Source: Clostridiaceae bacterium (GTDB lineage Bacteria > Bacillota > Clostridia > Saccharofermentanales > UBA5734). Taken from it: DNA of 6,065 nucleotides. Location of the stretch: positions 1 through 6,065 of the forward strand of contig JAAYBY010000068.1 in assembly GCA_012729935.1 (NCBI GenBank), written 5' to 3'. Of this stretch, positions 1 to 6,065 are shown one piece after another. The notes under the pieces were generated by a model. That model was not told where the DNA came from, searched no databases, and worked only from the letters and a program-made list of their open reading frames with translations. How positions within the stretch are numbered: position 1 is the first letter of the stretch; each line of letters opens with the position of its first letter. Made by a program: the position numbers and the translations under genes.

Positions 1-470
1 CCGATCAGAATGCGCAGCATCTCCTCAGGATATCTGATTTGAATCGCTTCTGTTTCAATTCCGCGCTGCAGAACACGAAAGGCCTGACGGAACGCGATTT
101 CGTTTAGTTCATCCCTGAACCGGGTCAGAAATGCAATGTCATGCGCGTGGTTTCGATTCTGCGGCGGCTGAGTTTCAATCATTTGAAAAAAATAATCAAA
201 GATACGCTGCAGCTGCTCGTAAAAATGGCTGTGTGTGCTATTGATCGCCTGGTCAAGCTGCTGGTCAAGCTGCGAGCTGATCTGTTCGAACAAGGCTGTA
301 ATCAGATCTTCTTTTGACTGGAAGTAATAATAAATGAGACCTTTGGCTACGTTCAGCGTGTCAGCGATCTGAGCGACCGATGTCTCATGAATACCCTGCT
401 GTTCGAAGAGTATCCTTGCCTGGTTGAGTATTTCCTGTTTCCGGATCACCGGATCTTTGCTGATGCGCAT
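1..470 (-). CDS. TetR/AcrR-family transcriptional regulator, C-terminus cut by window edge
   Basis: The reading frame is open from ATG at 470 to the left edge, giving 156 complete codons without a stop; TetR proteins are usually about 190-220 residues, so some 40-60 are missing. Residues about 10-57 form the TetR N-terminal helix-turn-helix. Helix 1 carries ILNQARILFEQQG, followed by ETSVAQIADTLNVAKGLIYYYF and then SKEDL, the classic order (T-[ST]-V-x-x-I-A ... G-x-[IL]-Y-x-Y-F-x-S-K-E-x-L). The rest is helical and should be the ligand-binding and dimerisation domain, which is too variable to predict an inducer. The start is fixed by AGGAGG five bases upstream. It is the third gene of the ABC operon, 9 nt after the permease, and probably represses that operon through the inverted repeat at 4708-4728. 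The family assignment is firm; the target is inferred. An in-frame 12-bp tandem duplication (249-272) encodes QLDQ twice. Confidence 0.
   Translation of the reverse strand, partial: MRISKDPVIRKQEILNQARILFEQQGIHETSVAQIADTLNVAKGLIYYYFQSKEDLITALFEQISSQLDQQLDQAINSTHSHFYEQLQRIFDYFFQMIETQPPQNRNHAHDIAFLTRFRDELNEIAFRQAFRVLQRGIETEAIQIRYPEEMLRILI
249..272. repeat. 12-bp perfect tandem duplication inside the TetR gene
   Basis: CTGGTCAAGCTG occurs twice head to tail on the plus strand (249-260 and 261-272). On the coding strand it gives QLDQ-QLDQ at residues 67-74, in the linker helix after the DNA-binding domain. It keeps the frame. It may be a slippage duplication or chance. Confidence 0.
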
Positions 471-475
471 GTTAG

Positions 476-481
476 CCTCCT
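476..481 (-). promoter_or_regulatory. Ribosome binding site of the TetR gene, overlapping the permease stop
   Basis: On the minus strand the sequence reads TAGGAGGCTAAC followed by ATG. A consensus AGGAGG lies five bases before the TetR start, and its first two bases are the last two of the permease TAG stop codon (480-482). This fixes the TetR start and suggests that ribosomes finishing the permease re-initiate on the repressor. Confidence 0.
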
Positions 482-3400
482 ATTCAACCGACTTGAGTGA
501 TTCAACCAGTTCAACACGGCGCAGCCGGAAATGCATCAGAATATTGACAAAGATTGAAAAGACAAAGGTCAGCAGCCCTGACAGCAAATAACTGAGCCAG
601 TCAATCTGGCGGCCGAACATCAGTACGTCTGTTTCCATCGTACCCATAACAAACCGGTGCAGCGAAACGCCAAGCAGTAGTCCGACAGCCATACCGATGC
701 CTGTCAGAATCAAATTCTCCTTGAATACGTAATCAGATACCTCTCGATCACGAAATCCCAGGACTTTGATGGTGGCGATTTCCCGGATACGTTCGGCAAT
801 ATTGATGCTCGTCAGGTTATACATGACGACAAAGGCAAGCGCACCCGCTGAGAGAATCAGAAGAATGACCACATAATTCAGGCTTCGGATAGACCGGGCA
901 AAATCGTCCGAGATGTTAAGCGTCATAAACGAGCCGAGAACTGAGTCTGATTCAAGGAGCGATTCCTGAAACCGCTGTGTATCCACAGATTGTTCTTCAT
1001 CCAAATTAAAGACCAGCGCGTTATAAACCGGTTTGCGCAGTGTAAGCTGGTCAAAATAATCAGCAGACATATAAATGTAGTGACTGAGGTACTGCTCAGC
1101 GACACCCGTAATAAAGAGTGTATAGGTTCGATTCTCCGTGTCGCGAATCGTCAGGCTGTCTCCTGTTTTGACCTGCAGCAACTCAGCAAGTTTTTCGGTG
1201 ATAACCGCCCCTTGTGGCTGGAGCGGGATCGATTGTCCGGTTTTGCGATCACGAAGCTGATAGAACTGCCCCAGCATCTCGGGGGTTTCGGGGATGATCA
1301 GATTCGCATCATATCCTTTTTCTGCCTGCAATGATTCGACCGTTACCGCTTCAGTCGCCAATTTCATCGATGCGCTGATTTCCGTGTGCGCCTGGACAAC
1401 ATGATCAAGGGCTGTTTGGTTTGGGTCATCATCAGGGTCAATCATCACCTGACCATCAAAAACGAAGATCGATTCAAACTGGTTGCCGATAATCGCATTG
1501 ACTGAATCCTTCAAACCAAACCCGGTCAGCAGGAGGGCTGTACAGCCGGCAATACCGATGACCGTCATAAAAAACCGCTGTTTGTATCGAAACAGGTTGC
1601 GAGCGGTCAATTTCTGCATAAACGACAGGCGCTGCCAGAAGGGCTTGATGTATTCAAGCAGAATGCGTTTACCGGGTTTGGGTGCACGCACCTGCATGAG
1701 ATGTGCAGGTGTTTCCCGTAATTCACCGAGTACAGTCAAATAGGTGACAAGCAGCGTTGTCGCGACAGCGAGTAATGTGGCAATAATCGCATACGACCAA
1801 TGAAAGGGGCTCACCCAGTTTGGTATATTGTAAAGCAGCCCGTAAGCGTTCATAATGCTGATCGGAAAAATCTGAAAGCCCAGCAGCACACCCATTACGG
1901 ATCCCGTCAGACTGGCTGCCAGGGCATAAAGCAGGTATTTGGCAGCGATCTGCCGGCTTGAGTATCCAAGCGCTTTCAATGTTCCGATTTGCATGCGCTC
2001 TTCCTCAACCATGCGTGTCATGGTTGTCAGGCAGACCAGGGCGGCGATCAGAAAAAAGAATAGCGGAAAAATGGTTGCAACCGTTCCGATTCGTCTGGCA
2101 TCATCACCGAAATCACTGTAACCAGGCTGGTCATTGCGCGTCAGAAGAATCCATTCATCGGGCAATTCGAGAATCTGACGCTCCGCCTCGCGAATCTGCG
2201 TTTGGGCCTCGTTGATTTTAGTCTGGGCTAATTCAGATTCCTCGTCGAGCTTCTGCTGGTTGTCCGCCAGTTCTTTTTTTCCTGCAGCGATTTCTGTCCG
2301 TCCGTCTGCGACCCGCTGCTCAAACGCTGTTCGACCTGCCGTTAAAGCACGCTCGCTGGCTTCCAGTTTGATCCGCGTGGCATCCAGTTTGGCTTTTGCA
2401 TCGTCCAGTTCGGCTTTGCCCGCATCAATATCTGTCTTGGCTGCATCCAGTTCCGCAGCACCTTCTTCATAATCACGCAAACCAGTCTGCCAGGTTTCAT
2501 CTTGACGCTGCCAGGCAGCGAGACCGGTCGTATATTCGCCAAGTCCCTTATCATAAGCAGCCTGACCGTCGTCAAGATTCTGCTGCAGGTTTGTGATGAT
2601 GCTGTCCAGGGAAATCCTGAGCTGGCGGACGAGATCGGGATTGTCACGGTTAGACTCGAGGTACACGGCCAGCTCTTCTGAATACGGTCGAATCACTGAA
2701 ATGATGTTTTCCAAAGCTTCATCAGACAACACCGCTCCATCAGCCGGCAGGCTGCTGCGAACTTCAGTCAGCTGGTTGATCGCATCTTTGAGCAGCGTCA
2801 GCTGTGTGGCAGCTTGATCCAGATCTGCTTTAGCTGAATCCAGCTGCTGCTTTGCAGCATCCAGTTCGTTGCGGCCTTGATCCAGCTGCTGTTTAGATTC
2901 ATTGAGCGCTGAACGTCCGTCCTGATATGTGTTATAGGCTTCAAGCCAGACTGTGTAACTGTCATAGTAGGTCATCAATCCGGCATTATAATCGTCTCGA
3001 CCGTCGCGGAGTGCCTGCTCATTCTGATCCAGTTCTGTCCGGTAGCGTTCTTCTTCTTCATTGAGCGATTGCTCTGCAGATTCCAATTCCAGTTTGGCCT
3101 CTTTGAGCCTGATCGACGCTTCTCTGATCTCTCGTTCAGCGTCATCTTTATTTCGCTGCCATTCATTCTTCTGCTCATTCAATTCCTGTCTGTACGTATC
3201 TGTCTCATCTTGTAAAGCTGATTGACCGAGTTCAATCAATCTTTCTTTGAATGGCTCCAGATGTTTGTCGTAGGTCTCCGTGTAGGCCTGCAGATTATTC
3301 GATGCTTCAGTCCTTAAATAGATTTCGGCATAGCGTTCCTGATTAAAATCCAGATCCAGAACATATCCATAAAAATCAATACTTCCGTCGCCAATCGCGG

Positions 3401-3983
3401 TCTGGCCGCGTTCAAAATTAATATATAATGGACTTGTCAAGTAGCCGACAACAGTAAAATCAGACCGTTTCAACGTATCCAACAACTGTTGGTCTCCCGG
3501 TGACGTGAACTGAACCAGACTTCCGATTTTAATATCCTCAGGAACATTGATTCCGCTTTCAAAGATGATCTCGCCCGACTGCTGCGGGATTCTGCCTTCA
3601 TTAATCTGCGGTTTGTTCAAACCGGACTCCGATTCCCAGACATCCCGACCGACGCTCATCAGACGAACCGAGTAACGGTTGCCTGAATCTGAGTAAACAA
3701 ATAAGTCCGCGCGATATCCCGGCTGGATGGACTCAATGCCATCGAGGGCCTTTAGCGCATCCAGATCTTTGTCTCTGAATCCAAGCGGGGAAATGATCTG
3801 GAAATCGGACAGTCTTGTTTCCTGATAATAGGCATCAGCCGATAATCGCATATCGGGTTCTGTTGCCTTGATCCCGGCAAAGAAACCGACACCCAGGGCT
3901 ATGATGGCCAGTATCGACAAAAACCGCATTTTACTCTTGAAGATCGTCCGAATCAGATCCTGATGAAATGTGCGCGCTGTCAT
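480..3983 (-). CDS. FtsX-family ABC transporter permease with giant extracellular coiled-coil domain
   Basis: This is the membrane subunit of a MacB/FtsX-superfamily ABC transporter, 1167 residues from ATG at 3983. That ATG overlaps the ATPase stop as TAATG; a GTG at 3989 would add two residues. Eight hydrophobic segments are visible: about 20-40, 632-654, 681-705, 730-753, 803-824, 1034-1056, 1089-1109 and 1129-1149. They form two FtsX-like halves, each with one helix, a large extracellular insert, then three helices. The first insert has a globular part (about 41-250) and two long charged coiled-coil arms (about 253-403 and 466-606) around a non-repetitive stretch. The second insert (about 825-1033) is smaller. 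Cytoplasmic motifs follow each half's second helix: VEEERMQIGTLKALGYS, and IAERIREIATIKVLGF, typical of FtsX coupling regions. Family is firm; substrate is unknown. Efflux of a toxic compound or lipid, or mechanical signalling, are all possible. Confidence 0.
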   Translation of the reverse strand: MTARTFHQDLIRTIFKSKMRFLSILAIIALGVGFFAGIKATEPDMRLSADAYYQETRLSDFQIISPLGFRDKDLDALKALDGIESIQPGYRADLFVYSDSGNRYSVRLMSVGRDVWESESGLNKPQINEGRIPQQSGEIIFESGINVPEDIKIGSLVQFTSPGDQQLLDTLKRSDFTVVGYLTSPLYINFERGQTAIGDGSIDFYGYVLDLDFNQERYAEIYLRTEASNNLQAYTETYDKHLEPFKERLIELGQSALQDETDTYRQELNEQKNEWQRNKDDAEREIREASIRLKEAKLELESAEQSLNEEEERYRTELDQNEQALRDGRDDYNAGLMTYYDSYTVWLEAYNTYQDGRSALNESKQQLDQGRNELDAAKQQLDSAKADLDQAATQLTLLKDAINQLTEVRSSLPADGAVLSDEALENIISVIRPYSEELAVYLESNRDNPDLVRQLRISLDSIITNLQQNLDDGQAAYDKGLGEYTTGLAAWQRQDETWQTGLRDYEEGAAELDAAKTDIDAGKAELDDAKAKLDATRIKLEASERALTAGRTAFEQRVADGRTEIAAGKKELADNQQKLDEESELAQTKINEAQTQIREAERQILELPDEWILLTRNDQPGYSDFGDDARRIGTVATIFPLFFFLIAALVCLTTMTRMVEEERMQIGTLKALGYSSRQIAAKYLLYALAASLTGSVMGVLLGFQIFPISIMNAYGLLYNIPNWVSPFHWSYAIIATLLAVATTLLVTYLTVLGELRETPAHLMQVRAPKPGKRILLEYIKPFWQRLSFMQKLTARNLFRYKQRFFMTVIGIAGCTALLLTGFGLKDSVNAIIGNQFESIFVFDGQVMIDPDDDPNQTALDHVVQAHTEISASMKLATEAVTVESLQAEKGYDANLIIPETPEMLGQFYQLRDRKTGQSIPLQPQGAVITEKLAELLQVKTGDSLTIRDTENRTYTLFITGVAEQYLSHYIYMSADYFDQLTLRKPVYNALVFNLDEEQSVDTQRFQESLLESDSVLGSFMTLNISDDFARSIRSLNYVVILLILSAGALAFVVMYNLTSINIAERIREIATIKVLGFRDREVSDYVFKENLILTGIGMAVGLLLGVSLHRFVMGTMETDVLMFGRQIDWLSYLLSGLLTFVFSIFVNILMHFRLRRVELVESLKSVE
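2328..2453 (-). repeat. Six consecutive heptads (21-bp periodicity) in the second coiled-coil arm
   Basis: Permease residues 511-552 read as six unbroken heptads of the form x-[LI]-[DE]-x-x-[KR]-x: ELDAAKT, DIDAGKA, ELDDAKA, KLDATRI, KLEASER, ALTAGRT (the last with T in place of the acid). The DNA copies are diverged, with related GCATCCAGTT-like blocks about every 21 bp. This looks like old internal duplication kept for protein structure, not a DNA element. Confidence 0.
2784..2888 (-). repeat. Five consecutive heptads in the first coiled-coil arm
   Basis: Permease residues 366-400 read as heptads QLDQGRN, ELDAAKQ, QLDSAKA, DLDQAAT, QLTLLKD. They have the same L-D spacing as the repeat in the second arm, and the fifth unit is degenerate. 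The two blocks lie on opposite sides of the roughly 60-residue non-repetitive stretch, as expected for two helices that pair back on each other. Confidence 0.
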
Positions 3984-4684
3984 TACCACTCGACCTTCTC
4001 AACCTGCATGGGGTTCTGATTGACCCGGTAATCAGAAACCCTGCCGTTTTTCATTTTGATAATCTTATCTGCAATGCTGGTCAATGCACTGTTATGCGTG
4101 ATGACTACAACGGTCATGCCGGTTTCACGACAGGTATCCTGAAGCAGTTTAAGAATCGATTTGCCCGTCTGATAGTCAAGCGCACCGGTCGGTTCATCGC
4201 ATAGCAGCAGTTTGGGATTTTTGGCCAGCGCACGTGCGATTGCCACTCGCTGCTGCTCCCCGCCTGAAAGCTGAGACGGGAAATTGTTTTTCCGATCTGT
4301 TAATCCGACCTGGTCGAGTATTAGATCGACCGCTGATTTTTGCTGACTGATCTGGGCTGCCAGCTCGACGTTTTCACGGGCTGTCAGATTTTGCAGAAGA
4401 TTGTAGAACTGAAATACAAAGCCGATATCAAAGCGACGGTACTCGATCAGCTGTCGATCGGAAAATGAACTGATTTCCGACTGATCAACCAGAATTTTTC
4501 CGCTGCTCAGATGATCCATGCCGCCAAGAATATTCAATACCGTCGTCTTACCTGCTCCTGAGGCACCAGCGACCACGGCAAAATCACCCTTTTCGATCGA
4601 AAAGGAGACACCGTCCAAAGCCTGAATTGTGACTTCGCCCATCTGGTAGTGTTTTTTAACATCAACTAATTCAATAAAGGCCAT
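3983..4684 (-). CDS. ABC transporter ATP-binding protein, MacB/LolD (COG1136-like) type
   Basis: This is the cytoplasmic ATPase that powers the adjacent permease, 233 residues from ATG at 4684, the usual size for the family. Motifs in order: Walker A GASGAGKT (40-47); Q-loop FQFYNLL with Gln92; signature LSGGEQQR (139-146); Walker B LLLCDEP (159-165), with Asp163 and the catalytic Glu164; D-loop GALD (167-170); and the H-loop His197 in ITHN. All catalytic residues are present, so it should be active. An in-frame ATG at 4738 would add 18 residues, but it lies inside the promoter -10/operator region and the extra peptide does not resemble the family. The ATG at 4684 has GGATGGGA upstream and opens with the normal FIELVDVKKHY strand, so I chose it. 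It is the first gene of the operon, overlapping the permease start by one base. The substrate is not predictable. Confidence 0.
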   Translation of the reverse strand: MAFIELVDVKKHYQMGEVTIQALDGVSFSIEKGDFAVVAGASGAGKTTVLNILGGMDHLSSGKILVDQSEISSFSDRQLIEYRRFDIGFVFQFYNLLQNLTARENVELAAQISQQKSAVDLILDQVGLTDRKNNFPSQLSGGEQQRVAIARALAKNPKLLLCDEPTGALDYQTGKSILKLLQDTCRETGMTVVVITHNSALTSIADKIIKMKNGRVSDYRVNQNPMQVEKVEW

Positions 4685-4707
4685 ATTTTCCCATCCAACA
4701 TAAATTT

Positions 4708-4728
4708 TGACTGACCTGTGGTCAGTCA
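4708..4728. promoter_or_regulatory. Perfect inverted repeat, probable TetR operator
   Basis: Arms TGACTGACC (4708-4716) and GGTCAGTCA (4720-4728) are exact reverse complements around TGT. Size and symmetry fit a TetR-dimer operator. The repeat lies between the putative -10 (4734-4739) and the ATPase start, covering the expected transcription start, so binding would block initiation. The only TetR gene in view is the last gene of the same operon, making autoregulation the simplest reading. The repeat is seen directly; the protein that binds it is inferred. Confidence 0.
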
Positions 4729-4733
4729 GTCCT

Positions 4734-4767
4734 ATCATACATGTTTCTCTTCATTAAATCATGTCAA
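4734..4767 (-). promoter_or_regulatory. Candidate promoter of the ABC/TetR operon
   Basis: On the minus strand there is a good -10 hexamer TATGAT (4739-4734) directly upstream of the operator. A perfect TTGACA lies at 4767-4762, but the 22-bp spacing is longer than the usual 16-18. With 17-bp spacing the -35 would be the poor ATGATT. The -10 and its placement next to the operator are persuasive; the -35 is not settled, and an activator or weak basal use is possible. Confidence 0.
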
Positions 4768-4875
4768 AAAAATGACTTTTCCATGAATGATCTGATGGCT
4801 CTCCCTGACGGCAGCGTCTTAAAACTTATGTCTGGCCTACCTGCTGTGATCACCCGTCCAATCCCCGCACGGGAC
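4741..4875. other. Divergent intergenic region, no gene recognised
   Basis: Apart from the -35 element of the operon promoter at its left end, I see no convincing gene, terminator or structured RNA here. A plus-strand frame from 4741 runs on through the tRNA gene, lacks a ribosome site and resembles nothing known, so it is not called. Confidence 0.
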
Positions 4876-4904
4876 TTGCGAACGGTCATCCTGCGTGATA
4901 TAAT
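4876..4904 (+). promoter_or_regulatory. Strong SigA-type promoter of tRNA-Glu
   Basis: The -35 TTGCGA (4876-4881) and perfect -10 TATAAT (4899-4904) are separated by exactly 17 bp, with an extended -10 TG at 4896-4897. Transcription should start near 4911, giving a leader of about 18 nt before the tRNA. This near-consensus architecture is normal for stable RNA genes. Confidence 0.
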
Positions 4905-4928
4905 AGCGCCTGCACATCGCGATGAGAC

Positions 4929-5003
4929 GGCCCTATGGTCAAGCGGTCAAGACGCCGCCCTCTCACGGCGGAAACAGGAGTTCGATTCTCCTTAGGGTCA
5001 CCA
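4929..5003 (+). tRNA. tRNA-Glu, anticodon CTC
   Basis: A complete 75-nt cloverleaf with encoded CCA. The acceptor stem GGCCCTA (4929-4935) pairs with TAGGGTC (4993-4999) with one G-T pair; the discriminator is A5000 and CCA is 5001-5003. The D arm carries GGTC...GAC with the AAGCGGTCAA loop. The anticodon stem CCGCC (4955-4959) pairs with GGCGG (4967-4971) around the loop CTCTCAC, so the anticodon is CTC (4962-4964), reading GAG. The variable loop is AAAC. The T stem AGGAG/CTCCT surrounds TTCGATT. The body closely resembles Bacillota tRNA-Glu(TTC), with C replacing T at the wobble position. It is transcribed alone from its own promoter and ends at the terminator that begins at its last base. 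Confidence 0.
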
Positions 5004-5040
5004 AAAAAGCTGCAGTCATCGGCTGCAGCTTTTTTCTTTC
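5003..5040. terminator. Bidirectional intrinsic terminator between tRNA-Glu and citrate synthase
   Basis: The stem GCTGCAG (5009-5015) / CTGCAGC (5023-5029) has a 7-nt loop TCATCGG and is flanked by A-tract 5003-5008 and T-tract 5030-5035. The A and T tracts can extend the stem. Reading plus, it ends the tRNA transcript; reading minus, it lies 18 nt past the citrate synthase stop and is followed by a run of T. It therefore serves both converging genes. Confidence 0.
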
Positions 5041-5058
5041 TTCAGTCTTTTCTGTTGC

Positions 5059-6065
5059 TCAGTTTTCTGCCCGGTCGCTCATCGGCACGTAGGAGCGGCG
5101 TTTTTGAACACTCTTGTAGGCGGGGCGGATAATCCGGTTGCCGCTGACTATCTCCTCAATACGGTGGGCACTCCAGCCGGCAATTCGCGACACAGCGAAC
5201 ATCGGCGTGAACAGTTCCGGAGGAATCCCCAGCATGCTGTAGACGAATCCCGCATAGAAGTCGACATTGGCACAGACTACTTTATCAGTCTGCTTGACTG
5301 TTCTAAACACTTCCGGTGCGATCCGCTCAGTCAGGAGATAGAGTTCGTAGAGCTCTTCCTCACCAGATTCATAGGCCAGTGCACGCGCATAATCACGCAG
5401 CAGTTTGGTGCGCGGATCTGATAATGTATAAACGGCATGTCCGATCCCGTAAATTAAACCGCTGCGATCGAAAGCCTCACCTTGAAGGATGCGCGTCAGA
5501 TAGTCGGCAATCTCCATTTCATTGCGCCAGGTCTTGACATGCTTCGCCAGATCCTGCATCATCGCATACGCTTTGCCGCTGGCACCGCCGTGCTGCGGCC
5601 CTTTCAGAGAACCGATCGCTGCGGCGATGACGGAAAATGTGTCGGATCCTGTTGACGTGACCGCATGCGTGACGAAGGTCGAGTTGTTGCCGCCGCCGTG
5701 TTCAGCGTGAAGGACCAGCGCAAGATCCAGCACACGGGCTTCGAGTTCCGTGAACTGGCCGTCCGGTCTGATCATTCCCAGAATGCTCTGGGCCGTGTTG
5801 TATGATTCCTTCGGCGCATGCAGATACAGGCTTTTCTTATCGACATAGTGTCGTTTGGCCATAAAGCCATACGATACCAGCACCGGGAAACGCGCAATGA
5901 GCTGTGTGCACTGGCGTATGATGTTTTCGACCTCGATACTCTCCGGATCAGGATCATATGGATATAAGGCGAGCACCGTTCTGGCCAGCTTATTCATGAT
6001 TTCCGGGCTCGGTGCTTTAAGGATCATGTCCTCTGTGAAATTCAGCGGCAGATCACGGTAGCTGA
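5059..6065 (-). CDS. Citrate synthase, N-terminus cut by window edge
   Basis: Condenses oxaloacetate with acetyl-CoA to citrate, entering the oxidative branch of the TCA cycle towards 2-oxoglutarate and glutamate. The frame is open from the stop at 5059 to the right edge, about 334 residues. An internal ATG at 6027 is not the start, because the 12 codons before it (ending LPLNFTED) continue the family sequence. Numbered from that Met, the catalytic set is complete: His110 in LHAEHGGGN (E. coli His264), His146 in GPQHGGA (His305), Asp256 in ANVDFYAG (Asp362), and the citrate-binding Arg281 in VSRIAGW. GIGHAVY at 194-200 is the oxaloacetate-contact loop, with Ala where E. coli has Arg. Roughly 100 or more residues must be missing. 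The gltA/citZ type, or use of propionyl-CoA (2-methylcitrate synthase), cannot be excluded from this part alone. It converges with tRNA-Glu at the shared terminator. Confidence 0.
   Translation of the reverse strand, partial: SYRDLPLNFTEDMILKAPSPEIMNKLARTVLALYPYDPDPESIEVENIIRQCTQLIARFPVLVSYGFMAKRHYVDKKSLYLHAPKESYNTAQSILGMIRPDGQFTELEARVLDLALVLHAEHGGGNNSTFVTHAVTSTGSDTFSVIAAAIGSLKGPQHGGASGKAYAMMQDLAKHVKTWRNEMEIADYLTRILQGEAFDRSGLIYGIGHAVYTLSDPRTKLLRDYARALAYESGEEELYELYLLTERIAPEVFRTVKQTDKVVCANVDFYAGFVYSMLGIPPELFTPMFAVSRIAGWSAHRIEEIVSGNRIIRPAYKSVQKRRSYVPMSDRAEN

Noticed and set aside
990..1334. 114-residue plus-strand frame opposite the permease
   Set aside because: Antisense shadow of a well-supported coding region, with no family resemblance.
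2212..2472. Ser/Ala-rich plus-strand frame opposite the coiled coil
   Set aside because: The composition is simply the complement of the heptad repeats; an antisense artefact.
2328..2888. Periodic ~21-bp repeats considered as a CRISPR or DNA repeat array
   Set aside because: The units are diverged, in frame and explained by coiled-coil heptads; there are no constant repeats with unique spacers.
4685..4738. N-terminal extension of the ATPase from ATG at 4738
   Set aside because: It overlaps the -10 and the whole inverted repeat, and the 18 extra residues do not match the family; ATG at 4684 gives a standard-length protein.
4741..4995. 84-residue plus-strand frame across the intergenic region
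   Set aside because: No ribosome site or recognisable domain, and it runs through the tRNA promoter and most of the tRNA gene.
4929..5003. tRNA gene as an integration (att) site
   Set aside because: No repeat of the tRNA 3' end, integrase or foreign-looking DNA is visible nearby; the flanking genes are housekeeping or ordinary transporter genes.
5855..6061. Plus-strand 68-residue frame opposite citrate synthase
   Set aside because: Antisense to strongly conserved citrate synthase sequence; no start signal.

Overview
This window looks like ordinary chromosome from a Gram-positive anaerobe or facultative member of the Bacillota (Firmicutes). Three things suggest this. The tRNA-Glu body closely matches the Bacillus-type tRNA-Glu as I remember it, with discriminator A and an encoded CCA. 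The ABC permease is of the very large FtsX-like kind, with a long extracellular coiled coil, that is familiar from Firmicutes. The promoters and AGGAGG ribosome site are of SigA/Gram-positive style. Base composition is moderate, roughly half G+C by eye. I cannot name the genus.

Layout. Positions 1-4740 hold a minus-strand operon, transcribed right to left. It has a promoter/operator region (about 4708-4767), an ABC ATPase of the MacB/LolD type (3983-4684), a 1167-residue FtsX-family permease (480-3983) and a TetR-family repressor (470 to the left edge, C-terminus cut off). The ATPase and permease overlap by one base (TAATG). The repressor follows the permease after 9 nt, and its AGGAGG site shares two bases with the permease stop codon. 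A perfect 9-bp inverted repeat sits just upstream of the ATPase gene and is the obvious candidate operator for the TetR protein, giving a negative feedback loop over the whole operon.

Positions 4741-4928 are a short divergent intergenic region carrying the operon promoter on the minus strand and a strong extended -10 promoter on the plus strand. The latter drives a single tRNA-Glu gene with anticodon CTC (4929-5003), which runs directly into a bidirectional intrinsic terminator (5003-5040). From 5059 to the right edge is a convergent minus-strand citrate synthase gene, missing its N-terminus at the window boundary. All expected catalytic residues are present in the visible part.

How the genes work together. 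The ATPase and permease should form one membrane complex of the MacB/FtsX superfamily (efflux or mechanical work across the membrane), whose production is set by the co-transcribed TetR sensor. The substrate cannot be read from the sequence. Citrate synthase and the tRNA are housekeeping genes that share only a terminator. I found no mobile element, CRISPR array or clearly new system. The most unusual structure is the permease's paired extracellular coiled-coil arms.
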